From: Roseinatronobacter bogoriensis DSM 18756
GTDB taxonomy: Bacteria; Pseudomonadota; Alphaproteobacteria; Rhodobacterales; Rhodobacteraceae
Length of the DNA stretch: 64,000 nt
Assembly: GCF_004366635.1 (NCBI RefSeq)
Contig: NZ_SORN01000008.1
Location: forward strand, 1 to 64,000
Reading direction: 5' to 3'
Shown here: one piece after another, positions 7,828 through 15,876 of the stretch
Position numbering within the stretch: the stretch's first letter is position 1
Layout: the number at the start of each line of letters is the position of its first letter
Program-made: the position numbers and the translations under genes
The notes under the pieces: generated by a model
Seen by the model: the letters and a program-made list of their open reading frames with translations, nothing else
Databases searched by the model: none
Told to the model about the DNA's origin: nothing

Positions 7828-8361
7828 ATGTCTCGTATTGGCAAAAAGCCTGTCGAACTGCCTTCGGGTGTGTCGGCTCAGGTCAAGGGCCAGACCATCG
7901 AGGTCAAAGGTCCGAAAGGTACCCGCAGCTTCACCGCTGGTGACGATGTGGATATCATTCTTGATGGCAATGTCGTCACGATCAAACCGCGCGGCCTGTC
8001 CAAGCGTGCCCGCCAGCAGTGGGGTATGACCCGCTCGATGGTGGCCAACCTTGCGCAAGGCGTGACTGATGGGTTCAAGAAAGAGCTTGAACTGGTCGGC
8101 GTTGGTTATCGTGCCGCGATGCAGGGCAAAGACCTGAAGCTGTCGCTTGGTTACAGCCACGAAGTGATCTTTACAGTGCCTGAGGGCATTTCTGTTACGG
8201 TTCCGAAACAGACCGAGATCGTTGTCGAGGGCATGGACCAGCAGGCCGTTGGCGAATGTGCTGCGAATATCCGCAAGTGGCGCTCACCCGAACCTTATAA
8301 GGGCAAGGGGATCCGCTACAAGGATGAGTATATCTTCCGTAAGGAAGGCAAGAAGAAGTAA
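7828..8361 (+). CDS. rplF: 50S ribosomal protein L6
   Basis: 177 residues, normal length. MSRIGKKPVELPSGV at the start and the end region SPEPYKGKGIRYKDEYI are diagnostic. L6 sits near the GTPase centre. It is separated by 11 bases from both rpsH and rplR, each with an AG-rich SD. Confidence 0.98.
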   Translation: MSRIGKKPVELPSGVSAQVKGQTIEVKGPKGTRSFTAGDDVDIILDGNVVTIKPRGLSKRARQQWGMTRSMVANLAQGVTDGFKKELELVGVGYRAAMQGKDLKLSLGYSHEVIFTVPEGISVTVPKQTEIVVEGMDQQAVGECAANIRKWRSPEPYKGKGIRYKDEYIFRKEGKKK

Positions 8362-8372
8362 GGGCGCGACAG

Positions 8373-8732
8373 ATGGCGAACACAAAGCAAAAGCTGTTCC
8401 AGAAACGCCGCTTGCGCGTGCGGAACAAGATCAAGAAAACGGCCAACGGACGTCCGCGTCTGTCGGTGCACCGTTCGAACAAGAACATCAGCGTTCAGCT
8501 GATCGACGACGCGAACGGCGTGACCCTGGCTTCTGCCTCGACACTCGAAAAGGATTTCGGGTTGGCAGGCACCAACAACAAGGACGCAGCCACCAAGATT
8601 GGCGCCGCGATTGCAGAGCGTGCGAAAGCCGCTGGCATCGAGGAATGCTATTTCGATCGCGGTGGGTTCATCTTTCACGGGAAAGTGAAGGCTTTGGCCG
8701 ATGCTGCCCGTGAAGGCGGCCTGAAGTTCTGA
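8373..8732 (+). CDS. rplR: 50S ribosomal protein L18
   Basis: 119 residues. RPRLSVHRSNKNISVQLIDD near the N-terminus and the FDRGGFIFHGKVKALADAAR end are hallmarks. L18 binds 5S rRNA together with L5 and L25. SD is weak (GGGCG); the start fits the family length. Confidence 0.97.
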   Translation: MANTKQKLFQKRRLRVRNKIKKTANGRPRLSVHRSNKNISVQLIDDANGVTLASASTLEKDFGLAGTNNKDAATKIGAAIAERAKAAGIEECYFDRGGFIFHGKVKALADAAREGGLKF

Positions 8733-8742
8733 GGAGACGATT

Positions 8743-9297
8743 ATGGCAGAAAGAGAAAACCGCCGGGACCGCCGCGAGCGCGACGAAACCCCGGAATTCG
8801 CCGATCGTCTGGTCGCGATCAACCGCGTGTCCAAGACCGTCAAGGGCGGCAAACGCTTTGGCTTTGCAGCACTCGTGGTCGTGGGTGACCAGCGCGGCCG
8901 CGTAGGCTTCGGCAAGGGCAAGGCGAAAGAAGTGCCTGAGGCGATCCGCAAGGCGACCGAGCAGGCCAAGCGCCAGATGATCCGTGTACCGCTGCGCGAT
9001 GGCCGTACACTGCATCATGACATCGAAGGGCGCCACGGTGCCGGCAAAGTGATCATGCGCACAGCAGTTCCGGGGACTGGTATTATTGCCGGTGGTCCAA
9101 TGCGCGCTGTGTTCGAGATGCTGGGTCTGCAAGATGTCGTGGCAAAGTCGCAGGGCAGCCAGAACCCGTATAACATGGTTCGGGCGACCTTTGACGCGCT
9201 GCGCAATTCTGCCAGCCCGCGTCAGGTAGCGCAGCGTCGTGGCAAGAAGGTTGCGGATATTCTGCGCAAGCCCGAAGCCGAAACCGTCGACGCGTAA
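8743..9297 (+). CDS. rpsE: 30S ribosomal protein S5
   Basis: 184 residues. VKGGKRFGFAALVVVGD and GGPMRAVFEMLGLQDVVAKS are typical; the first 15 or so residues are very Arg/Glu-rich. S5 lies near the mRNA entry and is a site of spectinomycin and ram mutations in other bacteria. SD GAGGAG precedes the start; rpmD follows by 15 bases. Confidence 0.98.
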   Translation: MAERENRRDRRERDETPEFADRLVAINRVSKTVKGGKRFGFAALVVVGDQRGRVGFGKGKAKEVPEAIRKATEQAKRQMIRVPLRDGRTLHHDIEGRHGAGKVIMRTAVPGTGIIAGGPMRAVFEMLGLQDVVAKSQGSQNPYNMVRATFDALRNSASPRQVAQRRGKKVADILRKPEAETVDA

Positions 9298-9312
9298 GGG
9301 GAGCACAGAGTC

Positions 9313-9501
9313 ATGGCAAAAACCATCGTGGTCAAACAGATCGGTTCGCCGATCCGTCGCCCCGCCAGCCAGCGCGCAACCCTTAAAGGGTTGGGCCTGA
9401 ACAAGATGCACCGCACCCGCGAACTGGAAGATACACCTTCCGTGCGCGGCATGGTCAACGCGATCCCACACCTTGTGCAGATCGTCGAAGAGCGCGGCTG
9501 A
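9313..9501 (+). CDS. rpmD: 50S ribosomal protein L30
   Basis: 62 residues. KQIGSPIRRPASQRATLKGL and the GLNKMHRTRELEDTPSVRGM stretch are typical of bacterial L30. It lies between rpsE and rplO as in other bacteria. A hairpin follows directly in the 114-base gap before rplO. Confidence 0.96.
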   Translation: MAKTIVVKQIGSPIRRPASQRATLKGLGLNKMHRTRELEDTPSVRGMVNAIPHLVQIVEERG

Positions 9502-9519
9502 ACCAAGTGACAGCCTATT

Positions 9520-9542
9520 GGCCCCGGAGTTTATCCGGGGCC
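9520..9542 (+). terminator. Hairpin between rpmD and rplO
   Basis: A perfect 9-bp stem GGCCCCGGA / TCCGGGGCC with loop GTTTA, followed by TCTCATTG. A partial terminator or processing barrier is likely rather than a full stop, since rplO lacks an obvious promoter of its own. Confidence 0.6.
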
Positions 9543-9615
9543 TCTCATTGTAAAAACAACGCCGCGTTGCCCTGATCCGTCGCTGGCAGGGTTTTCCGGC
9601 AAAAGGAGAAGCGAC

Positions 9616-10107
9616 ATGAAACTGAATGAACTTCGTGACAATCCCGGTGCGACCAAGAAGCGCATGCGCGTTGGCCGTGGTCCCGGCTCTGGTAAGGGCA
9701 AAATGGGTGGCCGCGGGATCAAGGGCCAGAACTCGCGTTCCGGTGTTGCGATCAAGTCCTACGAGGGCGGCCAGATGCCGCTGTATATGCGCTTGCCAAA
9801 GCGCGGCTTCAACAAGCCCAATCGCAAGTCTTTTGCTGTCGTAAACCTTGGCCTGATCGAGAAATTCATCACCGAAGGCAAGCTGGACGCAGGCAACGCG
9901 ATCACCGAAGATGCGCTGGTCGCATCCGGTCTGGTGCGTCGCAAGCTTGATGGCGTGCGCGTTCTGGCAAAGGGTGACATCACCAGCAAAGTAAACTTGC
10001 AGGTATCTGGCGCATCGAAATCGGCAGTCGAAGCGGTTGAAAAGGCCGGTGGCTCTGTCGAAATTCTCGCCCCTGTGGCGAAAAAGGAAGAGGCGGCCGC
10101 CGAATAA
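9616..10107 (+). CDS. rplO: 50S ribosomal protein L15
   Basis: 163 residues. MKLNELRDNPGATKKRMRVG and the Gly-rich GRGPGSGKGKMGGRGIKGQ are diagnostic. L15 is a late assembly protein. SD AAAAGGAG is strong. The last 12 residues are Ala/Glu/Lys-rich. A 106-base gap with a hairpin separates it from secY. Confidence 0.98.
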   Translation: MKLNELRDNPGATKKRMRVGRGPGSGKGKMGGRGIKGQNSRSGVAIKSYEGGQMPLYMRLPKRGFNKPNRKSFAVVNLGLIEKFITEGKLDAGNAITEDALVASGLVRRKLDGVRVLAKGDITSKVNLQVSGASKSAVEAVEKAGGSVEILAPVAKKEEAAAE

Positions 10108-10158
10108 TGGTTGTGAGCGGCGTCCTAGCCGCTTACATCAGACCGCATACGGGTTTTC

Positions 10159-10190
10159 GCGCCGCCGACCGTACCCCGGTTTGGCGGCGC
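10159..10190 (+). terminator. Hairpin between rplO and secY
   Basis: GCGCCGCC pairs with GGCGGCGC (8 bp), and an inner ACCG/CGGT pair extends it across the 16-base spacer. No T-run follows; it may slow polymerase or shape the secY leader. Confidence 0.45.
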
Positions 10191-10213
10191 TGACATGACA
10201 GAGAGAGACGCGC

Positions 10214-11587
10214 ATGGCATCTGCTTCTGATTCACTTGCAGCCAACACAAGCTGGGGGGCGCTGGCGAAAGCCACCGATCTGCGCCGCCGCATCTTTTTT
10301 GCGCTTGGGCTTCTGATTGTTTATCGCATCGGGACTTATATTCCTGTGCCAGGAATTGACGGTCTGGCGCTGCGCGAGTTCATGGATGAGGCCGCAGCCG
10401 GTATCGGCGGTATGCTCAACATGTTCACGGGTGGCGCGATCAGCCGGATGGGTATCTTTGCCCTTGGCATCATGCCCTACATTTCAGCCGCAATCATCGT
10501 GCAGTTGGTTGGCGCGATGTACGAGCCGTGGAAACAGCTCAAGAAAGAAGGCGAGATGGGGCGGCGCAAGTTGAACCAGTACACGCGCTATCTGACTGTT
10601 ATATTGGCAACCGGGCAATCTTATGGCCTCGCCGTATCGCTTGAAGCGGGCGATTTGGCGACAGACCCGGGTTGGTTCTTCCGCTCTGCTGTGGTGATTA
10701 CGCTTGTCGGGGGCACAATGTTCCTGATGTGGCTGGGTGAACAGATTACTGAACGCGGCATCGGCAATGGTATCTCTCTGATCATCTTTGTCGGTATTAT
10801 CGCCGAATTGCCTGCCGCTCTTGCACAGTTCCTTAGCCAGGGCCGGACAGGCGACATTGCGCCAGCGGTGATTGTCGGCGTCATCATCATGGTGATTGCG
10901 GTGATCGCCTTCGTGGTCTTCATGGAACGCGCGATCCGCAAGATAACGATCCAATATCCGCGCCGTCAGGTCGGTATGAAAGTATTTGACGGCGGCGCTT
11001 CGCATCTGCCCATCAAGGTGAACCCTGCCAATGTGATCCCTGCGATCTTCGCATCGTCGTTGCTGCTGTTGCCTACGACCGTTGCAACCTTCTCCGGCAA
11101 TTCGCAAAGCGAGTTGATGGCGACTGTGCTGGCCTATTTCGGCCCTGGGCAGCCCGCCTATCTGGCCTTCTTCACAGTGATGATCATCTTCTTCACTTTC
11201 TTCTACACGCAGAATGTGTCGTTCAAGACCGAAGACGTGGCCGAGAACCTGAAGAACCAGAACGGCTTTATCCCCGGCATTCGTCCCGGCAAGCGCACCG
11301 AGGAATATCTGGATTACGTTGTGAACCGGATCGTAACGGTGGGGGCCATCTATCTGGCGGCTGTGTGTCTGTTGCCCGAGATCCTGCGCGGACAGCTTGC
11401 GATTCCGTTCTATTTCGGCGGTACGTCGGTACTGATTGTGGTGTCGGTGACGATGGATACGATCAACAGGGTTCAGTCGCACTTGGTGGCACACCAGTAT
11501 GAGGGTTTGCTTGAAAAGTCCCAGCTTCGCGGCAAAGGGCGCAAGAGAACCACGACGGGCAAGCCCAAGGCGCCGTCGCGCCGGTGA
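10214..11587 (+). CDS. secY: Protein translocase subunit SecY
   Basis: 457 residues, ten predicted membrane segments. The plug-region PVPGIDGLALREF, the segment GIMPYISAAIIVQL and the cytoplasmic FIPGIRPGKRTEEYLDYV (the C5 loop that contacts the ribosome and SecA) are all present. SecY with SecE and SecG forms the channel in the inner membrane. It follows the L15 gene as usual, but the adk gene that normally comes next is missing. GAGAGA acts as a modest SD. Confidence 0.98.
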   Translation: MASASDSLAANTSWGALAKATDLRRRIFFALGLLIVYRIGTYIPVPGIDGLALREFMDEAAAGIGGMLNMFTGGAISRMGIFALGIMPYISAAIIVQLVGAMYEPWKQLKKEGEMGRRKLNQYTRYLTVILATGQSYGLAVSLEAGDLATDPGWFFRSAVVITLVGGTMFLMWLGEQITERGIGNGISLIIFVGIIAELPAALAQFLSQGRTGDIAPAVIVGVIIMVIAVIAFVVFMERAIRKITIQYPRRQVGMKVFDGGASHLPIKVNPANVIPAIFASSLLLLPTTVATFSGNSQSELMATVLAYFGPGQPAYLAFFTVMIIFFTFFYTQNVSFKTEDVAENLKNQNGFIPGIRPGKRTEEYLDYVVNRIVTVGAIYLAAVCLLPEILRGQLAIPFYFGGTSVLIVVSVTMDTINRVQSHLVAHQYEGLLEKSQLRGKGRKRTTTGKPKAPSRR

Positions 11588-11890
11588 AAACACTTTTCTA
11601 CTCGGCTCTTCGGGGCCGAGTTTCCCGCCACTTGCCGACTGAGATGCCCGGGTAACCCTTCACGTTCAGAGTTCGCGTGCTGGTTGAGTTGGCGTTCAAA
11701 GACCTGCTTGGTGGCAAATGAATATCTGGCCTCTTGACCTTATCTTGAAAAGGACATAGGCGAAAACCTCGACAGTCGAATCGCGCCTCGATCTCGGGGC
11801 GTTATTCGTTTTTGATGCACGCGGGCATTCGGCCCGTGTTGTGAAAAAAGGTTCTGGGATTACGGAACCGCAACGAAAGGAAGCTCCCGC
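11588..11890 (+). other. Gap between secY and rpsM: terminator and leader, no adk
   Basis: No gene is supported here. A stem CTCGGCTC/GGGCCGAG (11601-11620, one G-U pair) with a C(TTCG)G tetraloop follows secY. TTGACC at 11734-11739 is a possible -35 element but has only a poor -10 (TAGGCG, 17 bases away). A second stem CGCCTCG/CGGGGCG (11784-11801) followed by TTATTCGTTTTT could attenuate the rpsM transcript. Confidence 0.5.
11601..11620 (+). terminator. UUCG-tetraloop hairpin after secY
   Basis: Eight-pair stem with one G-U pair closing a TTCG tetraloop, 14 bases after the secY stop, followed by TTTCCC. The shape suits a terminator of the spc transcript. Confidence 0.65.
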
Positions 11891-12259
11891 GTGGCACGTA
11901 TTGCTGGCGTAAACATCCCTACAGGAAAGCGCGTTCCTATTGCGCTGACCTATATTCATGGCATTGGCCCGAAAGCGGCCGAGACAATTTGCAACGCTGT
12001 CGGTATTGATCTGACGCGCCGCATCAATGAATTGTCGGATGCCGAGATCTTGTCGATCCGTGAACATATCGACGCGAATTTCACAGTTGAAGGCGACCTG
12101 CGCCGCGAAGTGCAGATGAACATCAAAAGCATGATGGACATCGGTTCTTATCGTGGTCTGCGTCATCGCCGCAACCTTCCCGTGCGCGGTCAGCGTACCC
12201 ATACCAATGCGCGCACGCGCAAAGGTCCGGCGAAAGCAATCGCCGGCAAGAAGAAGTAA
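11891..12259 (+). CDS. rpsM: 30S ribosomal protein S13
   Basis: 122 residues, starting with GTG (MARIAGVNIPTGKRVPIALT is the family start). The end GQRTHTNARTRKGPAKAIAG is diagnostic. S13 lies in the head and touches the P-site tRNA and L5. SD AAAGGAAG lies 8 bases upstream. It opens the alpha cluster rpsM-rpsK-rpoA-rplQ after a 303-base gap. Confidence 0.98.
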   Translation: MARIAGVNIPTGKRVPIALTYIHGIGPKAAETICNAVGIDLTRRINELSDAEILSIREHIDANFTVEGDLRREVQMNIKSMMDIGSYRGLRHRRNLPVRGQRTHTNARTRKGPAKAIAGKKK

Positions 12260-12274
12260 GGGGAGGTTTGAACG

Positions 12275-12664
12275 ATGGCTCGTGAAAAGACTCGCGTCAA
12301 ACGCAAGGTCCGCAAGAATATCGCTGCTGGTGTCGCACATGTGAATTCCAGCTTCAACAACACCAAGATCCTGATCTCGGATGTGCAGGGTAACGCCATT
12401 TCATGGTCGTCCGCCGGCACAATGGGGTTCAAAGGGTCGCGTAAATCGACACCTTATGCTGCCCAGCTTGCTGCGGAAGATGCAGGCAAGAAGGCGCAGG
12501 AACATGGCGTCAAGACATTGGAAGTCGAAGTGCAGGGCCCCGGTTCGGGCCGTGAATCTGCACTGCGTGCCCTGGCTGCTGCTGGTTTCAACATCACCTC
12601 TATCCGGGATGTGACACCAATGGCCCATAACGGCTGCCGTCCGCCAAAGCGGCGTCGCGTCTGA
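12275..12664 (+). CDS. rpsK: 30S ribosomal protein S11
   Basis: 129 residues. AHVNSSFNNTKILISDVQGN and the end DVTPMAHNGCRPPKRRRV are typical. S11 is in the platform near the E site. SD GGGGAGG is strong. The gap of 117 bases to rpoA carries no clear terminator. Confidence 0.98.
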   Translation: MAREKTRVKRKVRKNIAAGVAHVNSSFNNTKILISDVQGNAISWSSAGTMGFKGSRKSTPYAAQLAAEDAGKKAQEHGVKTLEVEVQGPGSGRESALRALAAAGFNITSIRDVTPMAHNGCRPPKRRRV

Positions 12665-12781
12665 TTTCTGCTAACCCTTGGTCAGGCCGCGTGGTTTTCG
12701 CGGTCTGGCTTTGGCATTTTTGATCCTCGGGCGTTGCCGCGTTACGGACATGGCGCAGCAACAGGAATGGAGGCGACACGC

Positions 12782-13798
12782 ATGATCCATAAAAACTGGC
12801 AAGAATTGATCAAACCTTCGCAGCTGGAGGTCAAGCCGGGCGCTGACCCCATGCGTCAGGCGACCGTTGTGGCCGAACCGCTGGAGCGTGGCTTTGGCCT
12901 GACGCTTGGCAATGCGCTGCGCCGCGTCCTGATGTCTTCGTTGCAAGGTGCGGCGATCACATCGGTTCAGATCGACAATGTGCTTCACGAATTCTCTTCC
13001 GTGCCGGGTGTGCGCGAGGATGTGACCGATATCGTTCTTAACCTGAAATCCGTGTCCTTGCGGATGGATGTTGAAGGGCCAAAGCGGATTTCGATTTCTG
13101 CGCAGGGTCCCGGTGTTGTGACCGCAGCCGAGATTCAGACTTCGGCGGGCATTGAGGTTTTGAACGGCGATCAGGTTATCTGTCACCTTGACGATGGCGC
13201 TTCGGTGTACATGGAACTGACCGTCAATACTGGTAAGGGCTATGTTTCGGCCGACAAGAACCGTCCGGAAGATGCGCCGATTGGCCTGATCCCGATTGAT
13301 GCGATTTTCTCGCCAGTCAAGAAGGCCAGCTATGAAGTGCAGCCAACCCGTGAAGGGCAGGTGCTGGACTATGACAAGTTGACCATGAAAGTGGAAACTG
13401 ACGGTTCGGTCAGCGCGGAAGATGCGGTCGCGTTTGCGGCGCGTATTCTGCAAGATCAGCTACAGATCTTCGTCAATTTCGACGAGCCTGAATCTGCTGG
13501 TGCGAAGGACGATGATGACGGTCTGGAATTCAACCCGCTGCTGCTGAAAAAGGTAGACGAGTTGGAACTGTCGGTACGTTCGGCAAACTGCCTGAAGAAC
13601 GACAACATCGTCTATATTGGCGACCTGATCCAGAAGACAGAAGCAGAAATGCTGCGCACGCCGAATTTCGGCCGCAAGTCGCTGAATGAGATCAAGGAAG
13701 TGCTGTCAGGCATGGGCCTGCATCTTGGCATGGATGTCGAGGAATGGCCGCCAGAGAATATCGACGATCTGGCCAAGCGCTTCGAAGATCAGTTCTGA
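12782..13798 (+). CDS. rpoA: RNA polymerase alpha subunit
   Basis: 338 residues from the ATG that gives MIHKNWQELIKPSQLEVKPG, the normal alphaproteobacterial start; GGAGG lies 12 bases upstream. The N-terminal assembly domain contains RGFGLTLGNALRRVLMSSL; the C-terminal domain (from about residue 260) contains LELSVRSANCLKNDNI, the helix-hairpin-helix that binds UP elements and activators. Between S11 and L17 as expected. Confidence 0.98.
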   Translation: MIHKNWQELIKPSQLEVKPGADPMRQATVVAEPLERGFGLTLGNALRRVLMSSLQGAAITSVQIDNVLHEFSSVPGVREDVTDIVLNLKSVSLRMDVEGPKRISISAQGPGVVTAAEIQTSAGIEVLNGDQVICHLDDGASVYMELTVNTGKGYVSADKNRPEDAPIGLIPIDAIFSPVKKASYEVQPTREGQVLDYDKLTMKVETDGSVSAEDAVAFAARILQDQLQIFVNFDEPESAGAKDDDDGLEFNPLLLKKVDELELSVRSANCLKNDNIVYIGDLIQKTEAEMLRTPNFGRKSLNEIKEVLSGMGLHLGMDVEEWPPENIDDLAKRFEDQF

Positions 13799-13803
13799 GA
13801 TTG

Positions 13804-13885
13804 GCAGGGCGTGGGGCCAACCCCGCGCCCTGCATAAGACCGGGCGATCACGCCCCAAGGAGAGCCAAGGTCACGCAGCCTTGGC
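13804..13885 (+). terminator. Two hairpins between rpoA and rplQ
   Basis: A 13-pair stem (13804-13833; GCAGGGCGTGGGG with one wobble) closes a CCAA loop six bases after rpoA. A second stem GCCAAGG/CCTTGGC (13864-13885) lies before rplQ. Neither has a T-run. Stabilisation of the rpoA 3' end or attenuation are possible roles. Confidence 0.5.
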
Positions 13886-13921
13886 CAGACAAAGCAAAAA
13901 TGACGTTTTAGGAGATATGAC

Positions 13922-14338
13922 ATGCGTCACGCCAGAGGATACCGCCGCCTGAACCGCACACACGAGCACCGCAAGGCGCTGTTTGCGAATATGTCAGGCT
14001 CGCTCATTGAACATGAGCAGATCAAGACCACGCTGCCCAAAGCCAAGGAACTGCGCCCGATCATCGAAAAGCTGATCACGCTGGCCAAGCGCGGCGACCT
14101 GCATGCGCGCCGTCAGGCCGCTGCACAACTTAAGCAGGACATGCATGTTGCCAAGCTGTTCGAAGTGCTTGGCCCACGCTACAAGGACCGTCAGGGCGGC
14201 TATGTGCGCGTTCTGAAAGCCGGTTTCCGCTATGGGGACATGGCACCTATGGCGATCATCGAGTTTGTTGATCGCGATGTGAATGCGAAGGGCGCCGCTG
14301 ACCTGGCCCGTCTGGAAGCCGAAGCCAACGAAGCTTGA
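13922..14338 (+). CDS. rplQ: 50S ribosomal protein L17
   Basis: 138 residues. The start MRHARGYRRLNRTHEHRKAL and DLHARRQAAAQLKQD are typical. L17 lies near the tunnel exit. AGGAGATATG before the start contains the SD. It ends the ribosomal superoperon and is followed by a strong terminator 21 bases later. Confidence 0.98.
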   Translation: MRHARGYRRLNRTHEHRKALFANMSGSLIEHEQIKTTLPKAKELRPIIEKLITLAKRGDLHARRQAAAQLKQDMHVAKLFEVLGPRYKDRQGGYVRVLKAGFRYGDMAPMAIIEFVDRDVNAKGAADLARLEAEANEA

Positions 14339-14358
14339 TATCAGCTTTGCACGATTGA

Positions 14359-14389
14359 AAAAGGCCCGCACATCTGTAGCGGGCCTTTT
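14359..14389 (+). terminator. Rho-independent terminator of the alpha operon
   Basis: Perfect 11-bp stem AAAAGGCCCGC / GCGGGCCTTTT with a 9-base loop. The A- and T-rich ends would let it act in both directions. It closes the ribosomal cluster. Confidence 0.85.
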
Positions 14390-14449
14390 GCATTGAACTC
14401 GGCGTCGGGGAATTCCTATATATCCGCAGTAATGACACGGAGGTTTGCT

Positions 14450-15835
14450 ATGCGTCTTGCCCCGCTGATAGCTTTTTGCGCGGCCCTTGCATGGAGCGGC
14501 CCTATGCAGGCCGAAACCGTGCCCAGTTCCCTGACCGAGGTACAGTTAAGTTTTGCGCCTGTCGTGCGCGAAGCCGCGCCTGCTGTGGTCAATATCTATG
14601 CGCAACGTATCGTGGCGCAGCGCAGTAGCCCTTTTGCGGATGATCCGTTTTTTGGTGATCTGTTTCGGAATTTCGGTCAGGTCACTCCGCGGGTGCAGAA
14701 CGCGCTTGGGTCTGGGGTGATCCTGTCTGATGACGGGATTGTCGTGTCGAACTTTCATGTTGTCGGCAACGCAACCGAAATCAGGGTCGTGATGAACGAC
14801 CGGCGAGAATATGATGCCGATATCATCCTTACGGATGAGGAAAGCGATCTGGCTGTGCTGAAACTGCGCGGCGCGTCCGATCTGCCCAGCTTGGAATTCG
14901 CCGATTCCGATGCGGTCGAGGTGGGCGAACTTGTGCTTGCCATAGGTAACCCGTTTGGGGTGGGGCAGACAGTGTCCAGCGGGATCATCTCTGGTCTGGC
15001 GCGCTCGGGGATCGCGGTCGGGTCGGGGCGCGGCTATTTCATTCAGACTGATGCACCGATCAATCCCGGCAATTCTGGCGGTGCACTGGTCGATATGCAG
15101 GGGCGGTTGGTCGGCGTGAATACTGCCATCATTTCGCGTTCGGGGGCATCGCATGGTATAGGCTTTGCAATACCGGCCAATCTGGTGGCAGCCGTTGTCG
15201 AACAGGCCCGCGATGGGCGGGCGACATTCGCGCGCCCTTGGGCTGGCGTAACAGCACAGGCCGTGGATGCGGCGCTTGCCGATGCCTTCGATCAGGCCGC
15301 ACCCGAAGGGGTGATCGTTCTGGAAATGCACCCGGACAGCCCGCTTGCCAAAGCGGGCCTGTTGCGGGGCGATGTGGTGCTGAGCGTGGATGGCGAAGAG
15401 GTGAATTCCGCGCCCGAGATGATGTTTCGCTTGTCGGTCCGTGGCCTTGGCGCACAGTCGGATCTGACCTATCGGCGCGGGGAGGAAGTGCGGACCACGC
15501 AAATTGATCTGATTGCCGCGCCCGATACCCCGGATCGACAGGCCCGCCATGTGGAGGGGCGCAGTGCCTTGCGCGGGCTTTCCGTGGTGCGGGTCAACCC
15601 GGCGGTGATTTCCGAATACAACCTTGCGCCAGAGGTGGAAGGGATCATGGTCGCAGGGCTTGAAGACTTTGCGGCACGCACGGGCTTGCGCAGGGGCGAT
15701 ATAATCCTGACCATGAATGGCGCAGAAGTCGCCAGCACAGATGATGTCGTCCGTCTGGCTCAAGAGCAGACACGCAACTGGCGGATAGAGGTTCTGCGCG
15801 ATGGGCGCCGCGTGGCCCTGCGCTTCCGCCTGTGA
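14450..15835 (+). CDS. Periplasmic Do/DegP-family serine protease
   Basis: 461 residues from the ATG with SD ACGGAGG; a longer in-frame start would precede the signal peptide. Residues 1-21 form a Sec signal peptide ending PMQA. The trypsin-like domain shows His103 (SNFHVVGNA), Asp133 (EESDLAVLKL) and Ser209 (NPGNSGGALV). Two PDZ domains follow (about 250-340 and 360-455). Degrades or refolds damaged periplasmic proteins. Which paralogue (DegP, DegQ, MucD) cannot be told. It stands alone between the rplQ terminator and rarA. Confidence 0.93.
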   Translation: MRLAPLIAFCAALAWSGPMQAETVPSSLTEVQLSFAPVVREAAPAVVNIYAQRIVAQRSSPFADDPFFGDLFRNFGQVTPRVQNALGSGVILSDDGIVVSNFHVVGNATEIRVVMNDRREYDADIILTDEESDLAVLKLRGASDLPSLEFADSDAVEVGELVLAIGNPFGVGQTVSSGIISGLARSGIAVGSGRGYFIQTDAPINPGNSGGALVDMQGRLVGVNTAIISRSGASHGIGFAIPANLVAAVVEQARDGRATFARPWAGVTAQAVDAALADAFDQAAPEGVIVLEMHPDSPLAKAGLLRGDVVLSVDGEEVNSAPEMMFRLSVRGLGAQSDLTYRRGEEVRTTQIDLIAAPDTPDRQARHVEGRSALRGLSVVRVNPAVISEYNLAPEVEGIMVAGLEDFAARTGLRRGDIILTMNGAEVASTDDVVRLAQEQTRNWRIEVLRDGRRVALRFRL

Positions 15836-15876
15836 TGCAGCTTTCCCAAGGGGCGCAACAGGGATAGACTGCGCAA

